64,000 nucleotides of DNA from Hyphomicrobiales bacterium (GTDB lineage: Bacteria; Pseudomonadota; Alphaproteobacteria; Rhizobiales; Rhizobiaceae): assembly GCA_900472675.1 (NCBI GenBank), contig UCJA01000004.1, forward strand, positions 1-64,000, read 5' to 3'. Below are positions 8,103 to 18,223 of the stretch, in pieces; the stretch's first letter is position 1, and every line of letters begins with the position of its first letter. The translations under genes and the position numbers were made by a program. A model generated the notes under the pieces. That model worked only from the letters and a program-made list of their open reading frames with translations. It searched no databases and was not told the origin of the DNA.

Positions 8103-9671
8103 TCAGTCTTTGACGCCCTTCAAGACAAGGTTCAGATACACACGGCCATCAGGCCGGGCTTCATAGTCCAGGCGCTTTGAAACGCCGTAGAAGGTTGGTT
8201 CCGTGAACATCCAAACAACGGGCGCCTGTTCGGCGACATAGGCCTGGGCCGCGTCGCACATCGCCTTCCATTTCGTCTGATCGAATTCCTGGTTGAATGC
8301 CTTGAACATCTGCTCGAACTTGTCATCGACCCAGCTCATGCGGTTGGAGCCCGATGCCTTCTGGACGAGAAGCAGATCCCCCTGGCAGGTATAATCGGGG
8401 CCGGATGAACTGTTCATCAGATCGCGGTAACCGGCGCCCTGCTTGGCGCGCATCTGCGAGCTCACGGAATTGTCGATGACCCGCAGGTCGGCAATCTCGA
8501 TGCCGACGTCCTTCCAAGAGTCGGCCATGACCTGGGCAATTTCCTTGTCCATCAGGTAGGAGCCGTTGGTGGTGTCGAAATTCAGCGACAGTCTCACGCC
8601 GTCCTTGGCGCGCACACCATCGGCACCCGGCACCCAACCGGCCGCCGTCAGCAGTTCCTTCGCCTTGCCCGGGTCAAAAGCGTAAGGCTTCAGCGAAGCA
8701 TCCTGATTGGGCGCGTTGACGAGGTCGATAGAGCATTTGGCCATGCCGCCGAGCAGCACCTGAGCAATCTCCTCGCAATTGACCGCATGATTCATCGCCT
8801 GGCGGACGCGAACATCGGCGAGTGCCGGATTGCGGCCCTGCTTGATGGCGACAAACAGACGGCGATAACTTGGCGCGACGATGACCTTGGCTCCGGCGTT
8901 CTCCAGATCCTGCTTGAGATCGGCCGGGACGCCCACCATCAGATCAGCGGAACCTGCCTTGATCTCGCTGATACGGGTCGCAACTTCCGGCACTGCCTTG
9001 ACGATGACATCGTCCACGGGAGGTTTTCCGGTGCGATATTTGTCGAAGGCCTTGAGCACCAGTCCTTCACCCGGCTTATAGGATACGAACTTGTAGCCGC
9101 CGGCGCCGACGGGCGCGAAAGCGACCTTTTCCGGCGGGTTCTGAGTGTAGTATTTGGGCGGCAGCAGCGAAAGCTCAGGGTTGACCATGTGGGAGGTGAT
9201 AATCGGGTCGGGCACGGTCATGACCAGCTTCACCGTCAGGTCGTCGACCTTCTCCATATGGTCATATTTCAAGGCGCCGAGCGCAAAGGTCAGGTCTCCC
9301 TTGCCGGCAGCAAACAGCGTCTTGGCGCGGTCGAACGTGAAGACCGCTGCATCGGCATTGATCGGCTCGCCATTCTGGAAAACCAGCCCGGGCCGAATTT
9401 TGATCTCCCAGTTCAGGGGATCGATCATCTTGATCGATTCCGCCAGTGCCGCCACGACATCACCCTTGTTGTCGAGGCGAAACAGCGTTTCGTGAATGGA
9501 CAGGATGACATTGGCGTCGGCCTGCGTGAACATCGGATCGAGACTGACCGGTTCGGCGCTGTTGAGGAACACGACCGGCCGGCTGGCGGCCGTCGCGTGT
9601 CCGCCGCCGAGTGCTGAAACGGTCAGACCGAGTGCCAGGACAGACGCCCTGAAGAGATGCGGGTTTTTCAT
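8103..9671 (-). CDS. Dipeptide/oligopeptide-type ABC solute-binding protein (second set)
   Basis: 522 residues from the ATG at 9671, which has an AGGAG site 7 bases upstream and begins a clear Sec signal peptide (MKNPHLFRASVLALGLTVSA, cleavage near HATAASRP). The mature protein is a family 5 (cluster C) binding protein: SAEPVSLDPMFTQADANVIL at the start, RPGLVFQNGEPINADAAVFTF in the middle, and RQAMNHAVN for the late lobe. It would deliver a peptide, or another cluster C ligand such as an opine or glycoside, to the two permeases encoded just upstream on the same strand. It is the last gene of the array, 75 bases after its permease. Confidence 0.92.
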   Translation of the reverse strand: MKNPHLFRASVLALGLTVSALGGGHATAASRPVVFLNSAEPVSLDPMFTQADANVILSIHETLFRLDNKGDVVAALAESIKMIDPLNWEIKIRPGLVFQNGEPINADAAVFTFDRAKTLFAAGKGDLTFALGALKYDHMEKVDDLTVKLVMTVPDPIITSHMVNPELSLLPPKYYTQNPPEKVAFAPVGAGGYKFVSYKPGEGLVLKAFDKYRTGKPPVDDVIVKAVPEVATRISEIKAGSADLMVGVPADLKQDLENAGAKVIVAPSYRRLFVAIKQGRNPALADVRVRQAMNHAVNCEEIAQVLLGGMAKCSIDLVNAPNQDASLKPYAFDPGKAKELLTAAGWVPGADGVRAKDGVRLSLNFDTTNGSYLMDKEIAQVMADSWKDVGIEIADLRVIDNSVSSQMRAKQGAGYRDLMNSSSGPDYTCQGDLLLVQKASGSNRMSWVDDKFEQMFKAFNQEFDQTKWKAMCDAAQAYVAEQAPVVWMFTEPTFYGVSKRLDYEARPDGRVYLNLVLKGVKD

Positions 9672-9746
9672 AGCTGTTCTCCTATTGATTGTTTTCTTTT
9701 TGGGTTGCGGCATTTCATGCTCTTTGGGTTGCCAGCCTTCGTCCGG

Positions 9747-10664
9747 CTAGAGAAGGTTCTTTAGCCTGGGGTCGAGATAATCCCTCAACCAGTCTCCGAG
9801 GATGTTGATGGACAGCACCGTCAGCGAGATCGCGACGCCGGCGGGTGCTGTCAGCCAGTCCGCGACGCCGATATACTGGCGACCATCGGCCAGCATGGTT
9901 CCCCAGCTCGGCACGCTCGGTGGCACGCCAACGCCCAGGAAGCTGAGCGATGCTTCCGCAACGATATTGCTTGCAACCGTGAAGCTGGCGATGACGATGA
10001 CCGGGCTCCAGACATTCGGCAGAATATGCTGGAAGATAATCTGCCATCGCTGCTCGCCGGTGGCGCGTGCCGCCAGCACGAACTCGTCGTTCTTCAGCGC
10101 CAGCACCTGGCTTCGCACAATCCGACCATACTGGACCCAGCCGGTCAGGCCGAGCACCAGAATAAGCTTGTCGAGGCCGCTTCCCAGCACGGCCATGATG
10201 GTCAGCGCCAGGAGTATGGTCGGAAACGACAGCTGGATATCGCAGATGCGCATGAAGATATCGTCGACCAGGCCCCCGAAGAAGCCGGAGAGAAGCCCGA
10301 CCAGCACGCCGATCGTACCGGAAATCACCACCGCAGACAGGCCGACGATGAGCGAGACGCGGGCGCCGAAAATGACCCGGCTCAACACGTCGCGGCCGAG
10401 TGCATCGGTGCCGAGCCAGAAGGTCGTGCCGGCGCTGTTGGTAAAGCCTGGTGGCTTCAACCGCTGGATGATCTTGATGGCGGAGGGATCGGCTGGCGAC
10501 AGCCAGGGCGCCGTGATCGCGGCGATCACCACGACGAGGAAGATGATCGCGCTGATGGTCGCGACTTTGCTGCGCCACAGGCGCGGCCAGAACGAATTGC
10601 GCTTCAAACCCGATGCGGCGGTTACGACGGGCTGGCTTTCCGATGTCGGATCGATTTGTGTCAT
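9747..10664 (-). CDS. DppC-type ABC permease (second set)
   Basis: 305 residues from the ATG at 10664, whose ATGA overlaps the stop of the DppB-type gene. Residues 1-25 are a soluble tail, then a first transmembrane helix (VATISAIIFLVVVIAAITAP), the OppC N-terminal pattern, then an EAA-loop permease core containing AARATGEQRWQIIFQHILPN. It forms the inner-membrane channel with the partner encoded upstream and docks the DppD/DppF-type ATPases through the EAA loop. Position and coupling place it in the 8103-14672 transporter. Confidence 0.93.
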   Translation of the reverse strand: MTQIDPTSESQPVVTAASGLKRNSFWPRLWRSKVATISAIIFLVVVIAAITAPWLSPADPSAIKIIQRLKPPGFTNSAGTTFWLGTDALGRDVLSRVIFGARVSLIVGLSAVVISGTIGVLVGLLSGFFGGLVDDIFMRICDIQLSFPTILLALTIMAVLGSGLDKLILVLGLTGWVQYGRIVRSQVLALKNDEFVLAARATGEQRWQIIFQHILPNVWSPVIVIASFTVASNIVAEASLSFLGVGVPPSVPSWGTMLADGRQYIGVADWLTAPAGVAISLTVLSINILGDWLRDYLDPRLKNLL

Positions 10665-11587
10665 GCGCCGAACCTGATGCGTGGATCTATCAACGAATAA
10701 GTGAGGTCGATCAGAAGGTTGACGCCCGCGAAAATCAGCGCCAGCATGATCACGCCCGCCTGGACCACATAAAAGTCCTTGGAGCCGATCGCCGCGACGA
10801 TCTCGCGCCCGACACCCGGCCAACCGAAGATGGTTTCGGTAATCACCGACCCACCGAGGAGGAAGCCGAGTTCAAGGCCGATCGAGGTGACGATCGGCAT
10901 CAGCGAATTGCGCAGGACGTGGGCATAGACGACACGGTTCTCTGAAATGCCCTTTGCGCGCGCCGTTCGCACAAAGTCCTTCTGCATGAAGTCGAGCATG
11001 GACGAACGCGTCAGCCGCATGTTGCGGGCGATTGGAAATGCGGCGAGCGTGATGCCCGGCATGACGTAATGCTGCCAGCTGCCGCTGCCCGAGATCGGCA
11101 GCCATTTGAGATAGACGCCGAAGAACATGATCAGCAAGATGCCGAGCCAGAAACTCGGGATCGACTGACCGGCCAGCGCCACCACGGTCGCGATATTGTC
11201 GAGCGGTCTGTGCGGTCGTATCGCCGACATGACGCCGAGCGGGATGGAGATCACCAGCGACAGGATGAAGGCGACGGATGCCAGCTTGATCGTCGCCGGC
11301 AACTTGTCCGTGATCACCTCAAAGGCAGGCTGGTGGCGGATGAAAGAATAGCCAAAATCGCCCTGGACGGCGTTGCCGACGAAGCTCGCATACTGGACAT
11401 ACCAAGGCCGATCAAAGCCCATTTTGACGCGAAACTCCTCGATCTGGGAGACAGTCATTCGGTCGGTGGCATCGCCGAGAATGACCTCGGTCGGGTCCCC
11501 GGTCATGAACAACATGCCGAACGCGACGATGCTGACGCCGAAGACGACGATCAGGGATTGGAGCAGACGTCGAATGATATAGCGCAT
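10661..11587 (-). CDS. DppB-type ABC permease (second set)
   Basis: 308 residues, standard for DppB/OppB. It begins with the family signature MRYIIRRLLQSLIVVFGVSI, and has an EAA loop near the middle of the second half (RTARAKGISENRVVYAHVLRNSL) and a C-terminal LTYSLIDPRIRFGA. It pairs with the DppC-type permease, whose start overlaps its stop. A GGGAGG ribosome site precedes the ATG at 11587, 36 bases after the ATPase gene. Confidence 0.93.
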   Translation of the reverse strand: MRYIIRRLLQSLIVVFGVSIVAFGMLFMTGDPTEVILGDATDRMTVSQIEEFRVKMGFDRPWYVQYASFVGNAVQGDFGYSFIRHQPAFEVITDKLPATIKLASVAFILSLVISIPLGVMSAIRPHRPLDNIATVVALAGQSIPSFWLGILLIMFFGVYLKWLPISGSGSWQHYVMPGITLAAFPIARNMRLTRSSMLDFMQKDFVRTARAKGISENRVVYAHVLRNSLMPIVTSIGLELGFLLGGSVITETIFGWPGVGREIVAAIGSKDFYVVQAGVIMLALIFAGVNLLIDLTYSLIDPRIRFGA

Positions 11588-11623
11588 CTTGTTATTGCCT
11601 CCCGCACAGGGGGTGCGTCGATG

Positions 11624-12601
11624 TTAGACGAGGTGACATGCGACCCAATGCCCCTCTGTTGCCAGCCGGAATTCCGGCTCGACCTTGCGGCAGTGCTCGA
11701 CAGCTATCGGGCAGCGGGTGCTGAACCTGCAGCCGGCCGGCGGATTGGCTGGGCTTGGCGGATCTCCGGCCAGGAGCGTGCGTTGGCGCCTGCGCTCCAG
11801 CGGCGGGTCGGGGATCGGAATGGCAGACAGCAGGGCCTTGGTGTAGGGATGCAGCGGGCTGTCGTAGAGTTCGTCAGCCGACGACATCTCCATCATCTTG
11901 CCGAGATACATGACGCCGACGCGGGTCGAAAGGTAACGCACCATGCTGAGATCATGGGCGATGAACAGATAGGTGAGGCCGAGATCCTCGCGCAACTGCT
12001 CCAGCAGGTTGATGATCTGCGCCTGGATAGAGACGTCGAGCGCCGAAATCGGTTCGTCGCAGACGATAAAATCCGGCGAGGTGGCAAGCGCACGGGCAAT
12101 GCCGATGCGCTGGCGCTGGCCACCGGAAAACTCATGCGGAAAACGGTCCCTGAAATTTACGTTGAGACCGACCTTCTGCATGATGTCGGCCACCATCTCC
12201 TTTTCTTCCCGTGCGTTGCTGGCCAGTTTGTGAACACGCAGCGGACGAGCAATGATCTCGCCAACCCGCATCTGTGGATTGAGAGACGCATAGGGGTCCT
12301 GGAAAATCATCTGCATATGACGCCTGGTCCGGCGCACCTCTTCGGCGCTTTCGCTCGCAAGATCATTGCCGCGAAAATTCACTTCGCCGGAGGTCGGCTC
12401 GTAAAGACGGAGAATGGCGCGGCCTGTCGTCGTCTTGCCGCAACCGCTTTCTCCGACAAGGCCCAGCGTCTCGCCGCGGAGAATGTCGAACGAGACACCA
12501 TCCACGGCACGGACCACCCCGACGGTCCGCTTGAGGATCCCTGCGCGAATAGGGAAATGCATCTTCAGGTCCTTGACGCGGACAAGCACGTTCTCGTTCA
12601 T
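11624..12601 (-). CDS. DppF-type ABC ATPase (second set)
   Basis: 325 residues. Walker A is GESGCGKTT, the signature is [15 protein letters not shown], Walker B is [12 protein letters not shown], and the switch His lies in FIAHDLSM. The C-terminal oligopeptide-type extension has the Cys-containing [19 protein letters not shown] segment; in this family such cysteines can bind an iron-sulfur cluster. It starts with ATGA overlapping the stop of the DppD-type ATPase, so the two are coupled and probably form a heterodimer. Confidence 0.94.
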   Translation of the reverse strand: MNENVLVRVKDLKMHFPIRAGILKRTVGVVRAVDGVSFDILRGETLGLVGESGCGKTTTGRAILRLYEPTSGEVNFRGNDLASESAEEVRRTRRHMQMIFQDPYASLNPQMRVGEIIARPLRVHKLASNAREEKEMVADIMQKVGLNVNFRDRFPHEFSGGQRQRIGIARALATSPDFIVCDEPISALDVSIQAQIINLLEQLREDLGLTYLFIAHDLSMVRYLSTRVGVMYLGKMMEMSSADELYDSPLHPYTKALLSAIPIPDPPLERRRQRTLLAGDPPSPANPPAGCRFSTRCPIAVEHCRKVEPEFRLATEGHWVACHLV

Positions 12602-13629
12602 GGTCGCTCCCCTGCAGATACTAGTTCGCTATGCCAGCATGCGACTTGGTGGCGCGGCGCGACTTCGATGGCAGGCGGGGCCTGTTCGCGGCAGATCTGC
12701 GTCGCAAACATACAGCGCGGCGCAAACGCGCATCCCTGCAGCATGCCGAGCAGGTTTGGCGGCAGGCCACCGATTGCTTTCAGCTTGGTTTTGATCCGCG
12801 CATCAAGCCGTGGAAGCGAGTTCAGAAGGCCGATCGTGTAGGGATGCGCAGGGCGTGCGTAGAGCTCGTCAACCGGGGCTTTCTCCACGATATGGCCCGC
12901 ATACATGACCGCCACATTGTCGGCGAGGCGGGCGACGACGCCGAGATCGTGAGAAATCCAGATCACCGCTGTGCCAAGTTCTGCCTGCAACGACTTGATC
13001 AGTTCCACGATCTGCGCCTGGATCGTCACGTCGAGCGCCGTGGTCGGTTCGTCAGCAATGATCAGCTGCGGTGAACAGGACAAGGCCATCGCGATCATGA
13101 CCCGCTGGCGCATGCCACCGGAGAACTGATGCGGGTAGTCATCCAGCCGCTTGGCAGGCGTCGGAATGCCGACCATCCCCAAGAGATCTGCCGCCTTCTG
13201 GCGTGCTTGCCGGCTGGTCAGGTTTTCATGCTCACGGATGTTTTCGGTGATCTGCGCCCCGACGCGCATGACGGGATTGAGGGACGTCATCGGGTCCTGG
13301 AAGATAACGGAGATCGCCCCTCCGCGGATTGTCCTCAGTTCCTTGTCGTCGATCTTCAAGAGGTCCGTGCCCTTGAAGAGAATCTCGCCGCCCACGATAC
13401 GGCCGGGCGGAGACTGGATGAGCCGAAGGATCGACAGCACGCCGACGGTCTTGCCGCTGCCGCTTTCCCCGACGATTGCCAGACACTCTCCCTCGTCAAC
13501 CGAGTAGGAGATGCCGTTCAGCGCATTGACGACGCCATCGGCGGTGTAGAACTTGGTTTCGAGATTGCGGACTTCGAGAAGCCTTTTCCCCTGTTTCGAC
13601 CCGGTCGTATGGAGGGAAGTCGTTTCCAT
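12598..13629 (-). CDS. DppD-type ABC ATPase (second set)
   Basis: 343 residues from the ATG at 13629; longer readings are not supported because this ATG overlaps the upstream stop (TGATG). Walker A is GESGSGKTV, the signature [15 protein letters not shown], Walker [13 protein letters not shown], and the switch IWISHDLGV. The C-terminal oligopeptide-type module ([20 protein letters not shown]) is present. It is the partner of the DppF-type ATPase encoded directly downstream. Confidence 0.94.
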   Translation of the reverse strand: METTSLHTTGSKQGKRLLEVRNLETKFYTADGVVNALNGISYSVDEGECLAIVGESGSGKTVGVLSILRLIQSPPGRIVGGEILFKGTDLLKIDDKELRTIRGGAISVIFQDPMTSLNPVMRVGAQITENIREHENLTSRQARQKAADLLGMVGIPTPAKRLDDYPHQFSGGMRQRVMIAMALSCSPQLIIADEPTTALDVTIQAQIVELIKSLQAELGTAVIWISHDLGVVARLADNVAVMYAGHIVEKAPVDELYARPAHPYTIGLLNSLPRLDARIKTKLKAIGGLPPNLLGMLQGCAFAPRCMFATQICREQAPPAIEVAPRHQVACWHSELVSAGERP

Positions 13630-14672
13630 CAGTAGCCGCTTTCCCGGTCGTAGAGGTTGCGAAGCGGCTGACCGGCGATGTAGCGGCCAAGGTTGTCGAG
13701 GAAGATATCGACGATGCGTGTGTTTTCGGCGTCGACAGTGCTGGCCGAATGCGGAGAGATCAGCACGTTCGGGAGATCCCAAAGCGGGCTTTCTTTCGGG
13801 AGAGGCTCGACTTCAAACACGTCGAGCGCTGCGCCCTTGAGATGGCCCGAGGCGAGCGCCTTGATCATCGCTGTCTCGTCGATGACCTGGCCACGCGAAA
13901 TGTTGACGATGACGGCGCCGGGCTTCAGCGCCTCGATTTCGGCAGCGCCGATCAGCCCTCGCGTTTCCTCGGTCAGGGGACAGGCGAGGATGAGGGCATC
14001 GACCTGCGGCAGCACGCTTCTGATATCGCGCTGGTCGATCAGGCGGCTCACGCCTTCCGGCGCCTCGACACCGGCGCGACGGCGTGTTCCCCAGACCTCG
14101 ACACCGAAACGGGCACAGTCGAGCGCGATGGTTGCTCCTAAAGAACCGAGGCCGACGACCAGCACGCGCGAGCCCTCCAGTCCCTGCGCCGTGTAGCGTT
14201 TGTAACGATGCGCCTCTTTCTCGGCGTTGAGATACGGTACGTCGCGAAAGAAATAGAGCAGTCCGAGCATGGCAAATTCGGCCAGCGGACGGGCATGCAC
14301 GCCCGATGCCGTGGTGAAAGCAATCTCGCTCTTGTCGAGGCCGGTGCGACGCACAAACTCGCCGATGCCGGAACTGGTCGCCTGGACCCAGCGCAGGTTC
14401 GGCGCATTGACGGGCATTGCCGCGGCATCCAGCCGGTCGAAATCGAAGAAGATATCGGCGCGCTTGAGGCAATCTGCCCAGCGGGCCTTCTGGTCCTCGG
14501 TCAGGTTGCGGGGTTCCCCCACGTGATCGGCAACATAGCGGGGTTTGCCCAAAAGGTCCGGCTCGTGGATCACGTCGAACCGGTCCGGCTGGAAAGCCTT
14601 GATGCGTGCGACATGCTGGTCTTCCAGAGGAGACGCAATCAGGATGGTCAGTTTACGGGCAGGATCAGTCAC
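13629..14672 (-). CDS. D-2-hydroxyacid dehydrogenase, NAD-dependent
   Basis: 347 residues from a GTG at 14672 with AAGGA 9 bases upstream. The Rossmann motif is VLVVGLGSLGATIALDCARFG. The catalytic Arg is in NISRGQVID, the Glu in DVFEVEPLP, and the His in SPHSAS. The family reversibly reduces 2-keto acids to D-2-hydroxyacids, including glyoxylate and hydroxypyruvate. It sits between the two transporter halves and is coupled to the DppD-type gene, so it probably acts on a product of the imported compound, for example a 2-keto acid made by deamination. The exact substrate cannot be read from sequence. Confidence 0.9.
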   Translation of the reverse strand: MTDPARKLTILIASPLEDQHVARIKAFQPDRFDVIHEPDLLGKPRYVADHVGEPRNLTEDQKARWADCLKRADIFFDFDRLDAAAMPVNAPNLRWVQATSSGIGEFVRRTGLDKSEIAFTTASGVHARPLAEFAMLGLLYFFRDVPYLNAEKEAHRYKRYTAQGLEGSRVLVVGLGSLGATIALDCARFGVEVWGTRRRAGVEAPEGVSRLIDQRDIRSVLPQVDALILACPLTEETRGLIGAAEIEALKPGAVIVNISRGQVIDETAMIKALASGHLKGAALDVFEVEPLPKESPLWDLPNVLISPHSASTVDAENTRIVDIFLDNLGRYIAGQPLRNLYDRESGY

Positions 14673-14719
14673 AACGTTTATTCCTTGTCCAAAATTCCTG
14701 GAAGGTTCGGGTCAAAAGG

Positions 14720-15601
14720 TCACTCCTTGGGCTCCATCGCGTCCCGCAAGCCATCGCCAACGAAGTTCACGGCAAGCACGGTGACGAGGATGCAGAGCCC
14801 CGGCGGAATGGCGAGCCAGGGCGCGGTGCTCAGCCAGGAACTGGCGCTGTTGAGCAGGTTGCCCCAGGTGGGCACCGGAGGCTGGATGCCGAAGCCGAGG
14901 AAGGAGAGCGCCGACTCCAGCATGATGGCACTGCCAACGGCAAGCGTTGCCGCAACGGTGATCGGGCCGATGGCATTCGGCAGGATATGCCGGAACATCA
15001 GCCGCATATTGCCAGCGCCAAGCGCCCGCGCCGCCTCGACGAATTCGCGTTCGCGCAGCACCAGGAACTGACTGCGGACCAGACGTGCGGTTCCCATCCA
15101 GATTAGCGCGCCGACGATCGCGACCAGAATGACCGGGCCTGGCCGAAACAGGCCGGACAGCAGCAGGATCATGGGCAGGGTCGGGATCGACATCATGACG
15201 TCGGTCAGGCGCATCAGGATCGCGTCCGTCCAGCCACGGTAGAAGCCAGAAACCGCGCCGACGAGGACGCCGACGATTGTGGCGAGCACGGCCCCGGCAA
15301 GCCCGACGCAGAGCGAAATCCGGCCGCCATAGATGAGCCGCGTCAGCGCGTCACGGCCAAGCTCGTCCGAGCCCAGCCAGTGTTCCGGCGACATCGGAGC
15401 TGGCGAGCCAATGACGTTGAAGTCCTGATCATCATAAGCATAGGGCGACAGCATTGGGCCGACGATGACGATCAACGCCATCGCTACGAGCAGGACAAAG
15501 CCGGTGACGGCGAGCTTGCGCTTGAAGAAGCGCTTCACTGCCCGCCGGGCGTAGCTCTGTTGCGGCCTGGCGGAGACTGCGCCGAGAGAAAGTTCAGCCA
15601 T
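14720..15601 (-). CDS. DppC-type ABC permease (first set)
   Basis: 293 residues from the ATG at 15601, which lies 8 bases inside the upstream permease gene. The soluble N-terminus is followed by KRKLAVTGFVLLVAMALIVI as first membrane helix, a PEHWLGSDELGRDALTRLIY loop typical of DppC, and the EAA loop AARALGAGNMRLMFRHILPN. It is the partner of the DppB-type permease at 15594-16547 and of the binding protein at 16619-18223. Confidence 0.93.
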   Translation of the reverse strand: MAELSLGAVSARPQQSYARRAVKRFFKRKLAVTGFVLLVAMALIVIVGPMLSPYAYDDQDFNVIGSPAPMSPEHWLGSDELGRDALTRLIYGGRISLCVGLAGAVLATIVGVLVGAVSGFYRGWTDAILMRLTDVMMSIPTLPMILLLSGLFRPGPVILVAIVGALIWMGTARLVRSQFLVLREREFVEAARALGAGNMRLMFRHILPNAIGPITVAATLAVGSAIMLESALSFLGFGIQPPVPTWGNLLNSASSWLSTAPWLAIPPGLCILVTVLAVNFVGDGLRDAMEPKE

Positions 15602-16547
15602 ATCGAATCCTCGGGTCGAGCGCGGCATAAGCGAGATCCGCGACAAGATTGGCCGCAATAATGCCGACGGACCCCATCATCATCAGGCCCATCAGCATCG
15701 GGTAGTCGCGTCCATCCATGCTTTCCATGAACAGGCGGCCGATGCCCGGCCAGGCAAAGACTGTTTCGGTGATGACAGCGCCTGAGATGACCGTTCCGAA
15801 ATCGACCGCGATGACGGTGATTGCCGGGATCATCGCGTTGCGCAGCGCATGACGCATGATGACGCCGAGCAGGCCATGACCCTTTGCATAGGCGGTGCGG
15901 ATGTAATCCTGGTTGAGAACGTCGGCCATGCCTGAGCGGATGAAGCGGCTCCAGCTGGCTATCGTTGCCAGCGACAGGACGGCAGCGGGCATGACGATAT
16001 GGGCCAATCGGTCAAACAAGGAGCCGTCACCGATCGACTGGTAGCCTGCCGACGGCAACCAACCCAGCTGGACGGAAAAGAGAAGCTGCAGCAAGAGTGC
16101 GAGCCAGAAAACCGGCGTTGAAATTCCGGCGAACGAGGCAAGAGTAAGCGCGCCATCGAGTTTGCTGCCGCGCCGTGTTGCGCTCAAGATACCTAGCGGG
16201 ATGGCGACGACCAGCGAGAACAGCAGCGCCAAACCACCAAGCTCGAACGTCGGGCGCAGCCTCAACAGGATTTCAGTGAGGACAGGGCGGCCGGTGCGGA
16301 TCGAATAGCCCCAATTGCCGACGATGACAGCCTTCAGCCAGAGAAAATACTGAATATAGGCAGGCTGATCGAGGCCATAGGCCTTGGCGATCTGTTCCAG
16401 CGCCTCCTTGCTGACGGATGGATTGTCGGCATAGACATCGAGCGGCCCGCCGGGTGCAAAGTGGACAATCGCAAACAGGATGAGCGAAATTCCAAGCAGC
16501 AGCGGAATGGTGCCCAGGAGCCGTTTGAAAACATACGCGAAGGTCAT
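15594..16547 (-). CDS. DppB-type ABC permease (first set)
   Basis: 317 residues from the ATG at 16547 (MTFAYVFKRLLGTIPLLLGI, the classic DppB start); a TTG at 16574 would add nine residues not expected for the family. The EAA loop is TAYAKGHGLLGVIMRHALRN, and the end is DLAYAALDPRIRYG. Together with the overlapping DppC-type gene it forms the channel of the first importer. A strong hairpin separates it from the binding-protein gene upstream. Confidence 0.93.
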   Translation of the reverse strand: MTFAYVFKRLLGTIPLLLGISLILFAIVHFAPGGPLDVYADNPSVSKEALEQIAKAYGLDQPAYIQYFLWLKAVIVGNWGYSIRTGRPVLTEILLRLRPTFELGGLALLFSLVVAIPLGILSATRRGSKLDGALTLASFAGISTPVFWLALLLQLLFSVQLGWLPSAGYQSIGDGSLFDRLAHIVMPAAVLSLATIASWSRFIRSGMADVLNQDYIRTAYAKGHGLLGVIMRHALRNAMIPAITVIAVDFGTVISGAVITETVFAWPGIGRLFMESMDGRDYPMLMGLMMMGSVGIIAANLVADLAYAALDPRIRYG

Positions 16548-16568
16548 GCCGCCTGCCTTGGTCGAGAA

Positions 16569-16603
16569 CGACAATCCTCAAGCTTTCTGCTCAGGGATTG
16601 TCG
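16569..16603 (-). other. Intercistronic RNA hairpin after the first binding-protein gene
   Basis: A perfect 9-bp inverted repeat, CGACAATCC/GGATTGTCG, with a 17-base loop that can itself form a short GAGC/GCTT stem on the minus strand. It lies between the stop of the binding protein (16619) and the permease ATG (16547). There is no T run, so it is more likely an mRNA-stabilising or attenuating element than a full terminator. Confidence 0.6.
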
Positions 16604-16618
16604 CTCAGCGCTTCATTG

Positions 16619-18223
16619 TTATGCCATGTACCAAGCGGCTGTATTGACGAAGTTGGTCATGTTCGTCGGGTTGGGCAGGAAGTTCTTGAGCTTGGCTGTC
16701 TTGGCGATCAGGGCGACATTGGTGGTCAGCGATATGGTCGGAACGTCTTCGGCGAGGATCTTCTGGAACTCGGCGGCCGCTGACTTGCGGGCTGCCGGAT
16801 CGAGCGTCGCCTCGAATTTCTTGAACGCCTCGTCGAGCTTCGGGTTTGAATAGGACTGGCCGTTGTTGGCGCCCCCCGTACCCCAGAACACCGAGTAGAC
16901 CGGGTCGGCGGAGGTGATCCAGCGGCCATAGATCAAATCATAGCCACCCTTGTAGCGCGCTTCGCGATAGGCGACGCCCGTCTTGTTATCCGCGGTCGCC
17001 TCGATGCCGATCGCTTTCAACTGGGCAATGATGACCTGCTGCGCCAGCTCGTCGTCCGCGCGGCCGGCCTGGATCATGAAGGAATAGGAGAGCCGCTCGC
17101 CGCCCTTGGCGCGAACACCGCCGGCGCCGACAACATAGCCGGCATCGTCGAGCATCTTCTTGGCCAAGGCGACGTCATAGGCGTATTCCGGCGTGCCTGC
17201 GTCAAAGAAATCAAAGACAGGCACGACGGGTGATTTGATCGGCTGCGGAAATCCACCCTGGACCTTGATCAGGACCGACCGGTCGATCGCGTGCGCGATC
17301 GCCTTGCGCACAGCGATATCGGCGAGCGACGGACGCTTGAAGTTGAAGTCCAGATGCTGCCACGAAAGCAGCGGCCCCTTGACCAGCTCGATGCCGGAAA
17401 TCTGCTCGATCTGCTTTGACTGGTTGTAGGGCGTCTGCACCACCAGGTCGATCTCGTGGGACTTCAACTGCGTGATCAGCGTGTTGGTATCCGGGATCAT
17501 CTTGAAGATGATCTGGTCGAGATAGGGGAGCTTGTCGCCGTTGTCAGCCTTGCGCCAGTAATCGTCGAAGCGCTCGGTGACGACATACTGCCCGCGCTGG
17601 AATTCCTTGACCTTGAAGGGGCCGGTGCCGATCGGCGTTTCGTTGTAGCTCGACGTATTAAGGTCGGTGCCCTCGAGCAGATGTTTCGGGAATATGCCGA
17701 AGGTGAACAGCGTCGAGGCGAAGGTCGGCAGAATGGTATTGTAGTTGACGATGACGGTCAGGTCGTCGGGCGTTTCGATGCTCTCAACCTGCTTCGAGCC
17801 ATCTTTGGATTCCGCCACGAACTTAGGATCCTTGACGGCCTCCCAGGTGTATTTGACGTCGGCGGAAGTGAAGGGCTTGCCGTCGTGCCATTTGACGCCG
17901 GGACGCAGTTTGTAGGTGATCTTCATCGTCTTGCCGTCGGCTGCAACGACAATGCCGCCGTTTTCGATCGTAGGCACTTCGGTTGCAAGCACGGGAACGT
18001 ATTTCGCATGCTGATCCGGGGCCAGAAGGCCTTCGACGACAGCCGCCTGGGCGTCACCGAGAAAGCCGGTGGAATAGACGTTCATCGTGTCGATCTCGTA
18101 GGTGAGGCCGACCCGAAGCGTTCCGCCCTTTTGCTGGGCAAGGGCCGGAAAGGCCCGCATCGTCGCAAAAGCGGCTGAACCGGCGATAAGAGTCTGGAGC
18201 GTTGCACGGCGTGTCAGTTTCAT
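16619..18223 (-). CDS. Dipeptide/oligopeptide-type ABC solute-binding protein (first set)
   Basis: 534 residues. The signal peptide starts MKLTRRATLQTLIAGSAAFA, with an RR pair before the hydrophobic core that may allow Tat export, and cleavage near PALAQQ. The mature family 5 protein has GGTLRVGLTYEIDTMNVYST, RPGVKWHDGKPFTSADVKYT (the family block), and AVRKAIAHAIDRS. An AAGGGG site precedes the ATG. It lies after a 406-base gap from the ATPase genes of the same set and so probably has its own promoter, which fits the need for excess binding protein. Confidence 0.92.
   Translation of the reverse strand: MKLTRRATLQTLIAGSAAFATMRAFPALAQQKGGTLRVGLTYEIDTMNVYSTGFLGDAQAAVVEGLLAPDQHAKYVPVLATEVPTIENGGIVVAADGKTMKITYKLRPGVKWHDGKPFTSADVKYTWEAVKDPKFVAESKDGSKQVESIETPDDLTVIVNYNTILPTFASTLFTFGIFPKHLLEGTDLNTSSYNETPIGTGPFKVKEFQRGQYVVTERFDDYWRKADNGDKLPYLDQIIFKMIPDTNTLITQLKSHEIDLVVQTPYNQSKQIEQISGIELVKGPLLSWQHLDFNFKRPSLADIAVRKAIAHAIDRSVLIKVQGGFPQPIKSPVVPVFDFFDAGTPEYAYDVALAKKMLDDAGYVVGAGGVRAKGGERLSYSFMIQAGRADDELAQQVIIAQLKAIGIEATADNKTGVAYREARYKGGYDLIYGRWITSADPVYSVFWGTGGANNGQSYSNPKLDEAFKKFEATLDPAARKSAAAEFQKILAEDVPTISLTTNVALIAKTAKLKNFLPNPTNMTNFVNTAAWYMA

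Noticed and set aside
7885..8166. 93-codon plus-strand reading between the PLD gene and the binding-protein gene
   Set aside because: Its first part has a protein-like look, but there is no ribosome site, it runs into the end of the convergent binding-protein gene, and it contains the terminator hairpin. No family resemblance was found by eye.
11069..12841. 590-codon plus-strand open frame
   Set aside because: It is antisense to the permease and ATPase genes, which carry full Walker and signature motifs. No domain was recognised in the plus-strand reading.
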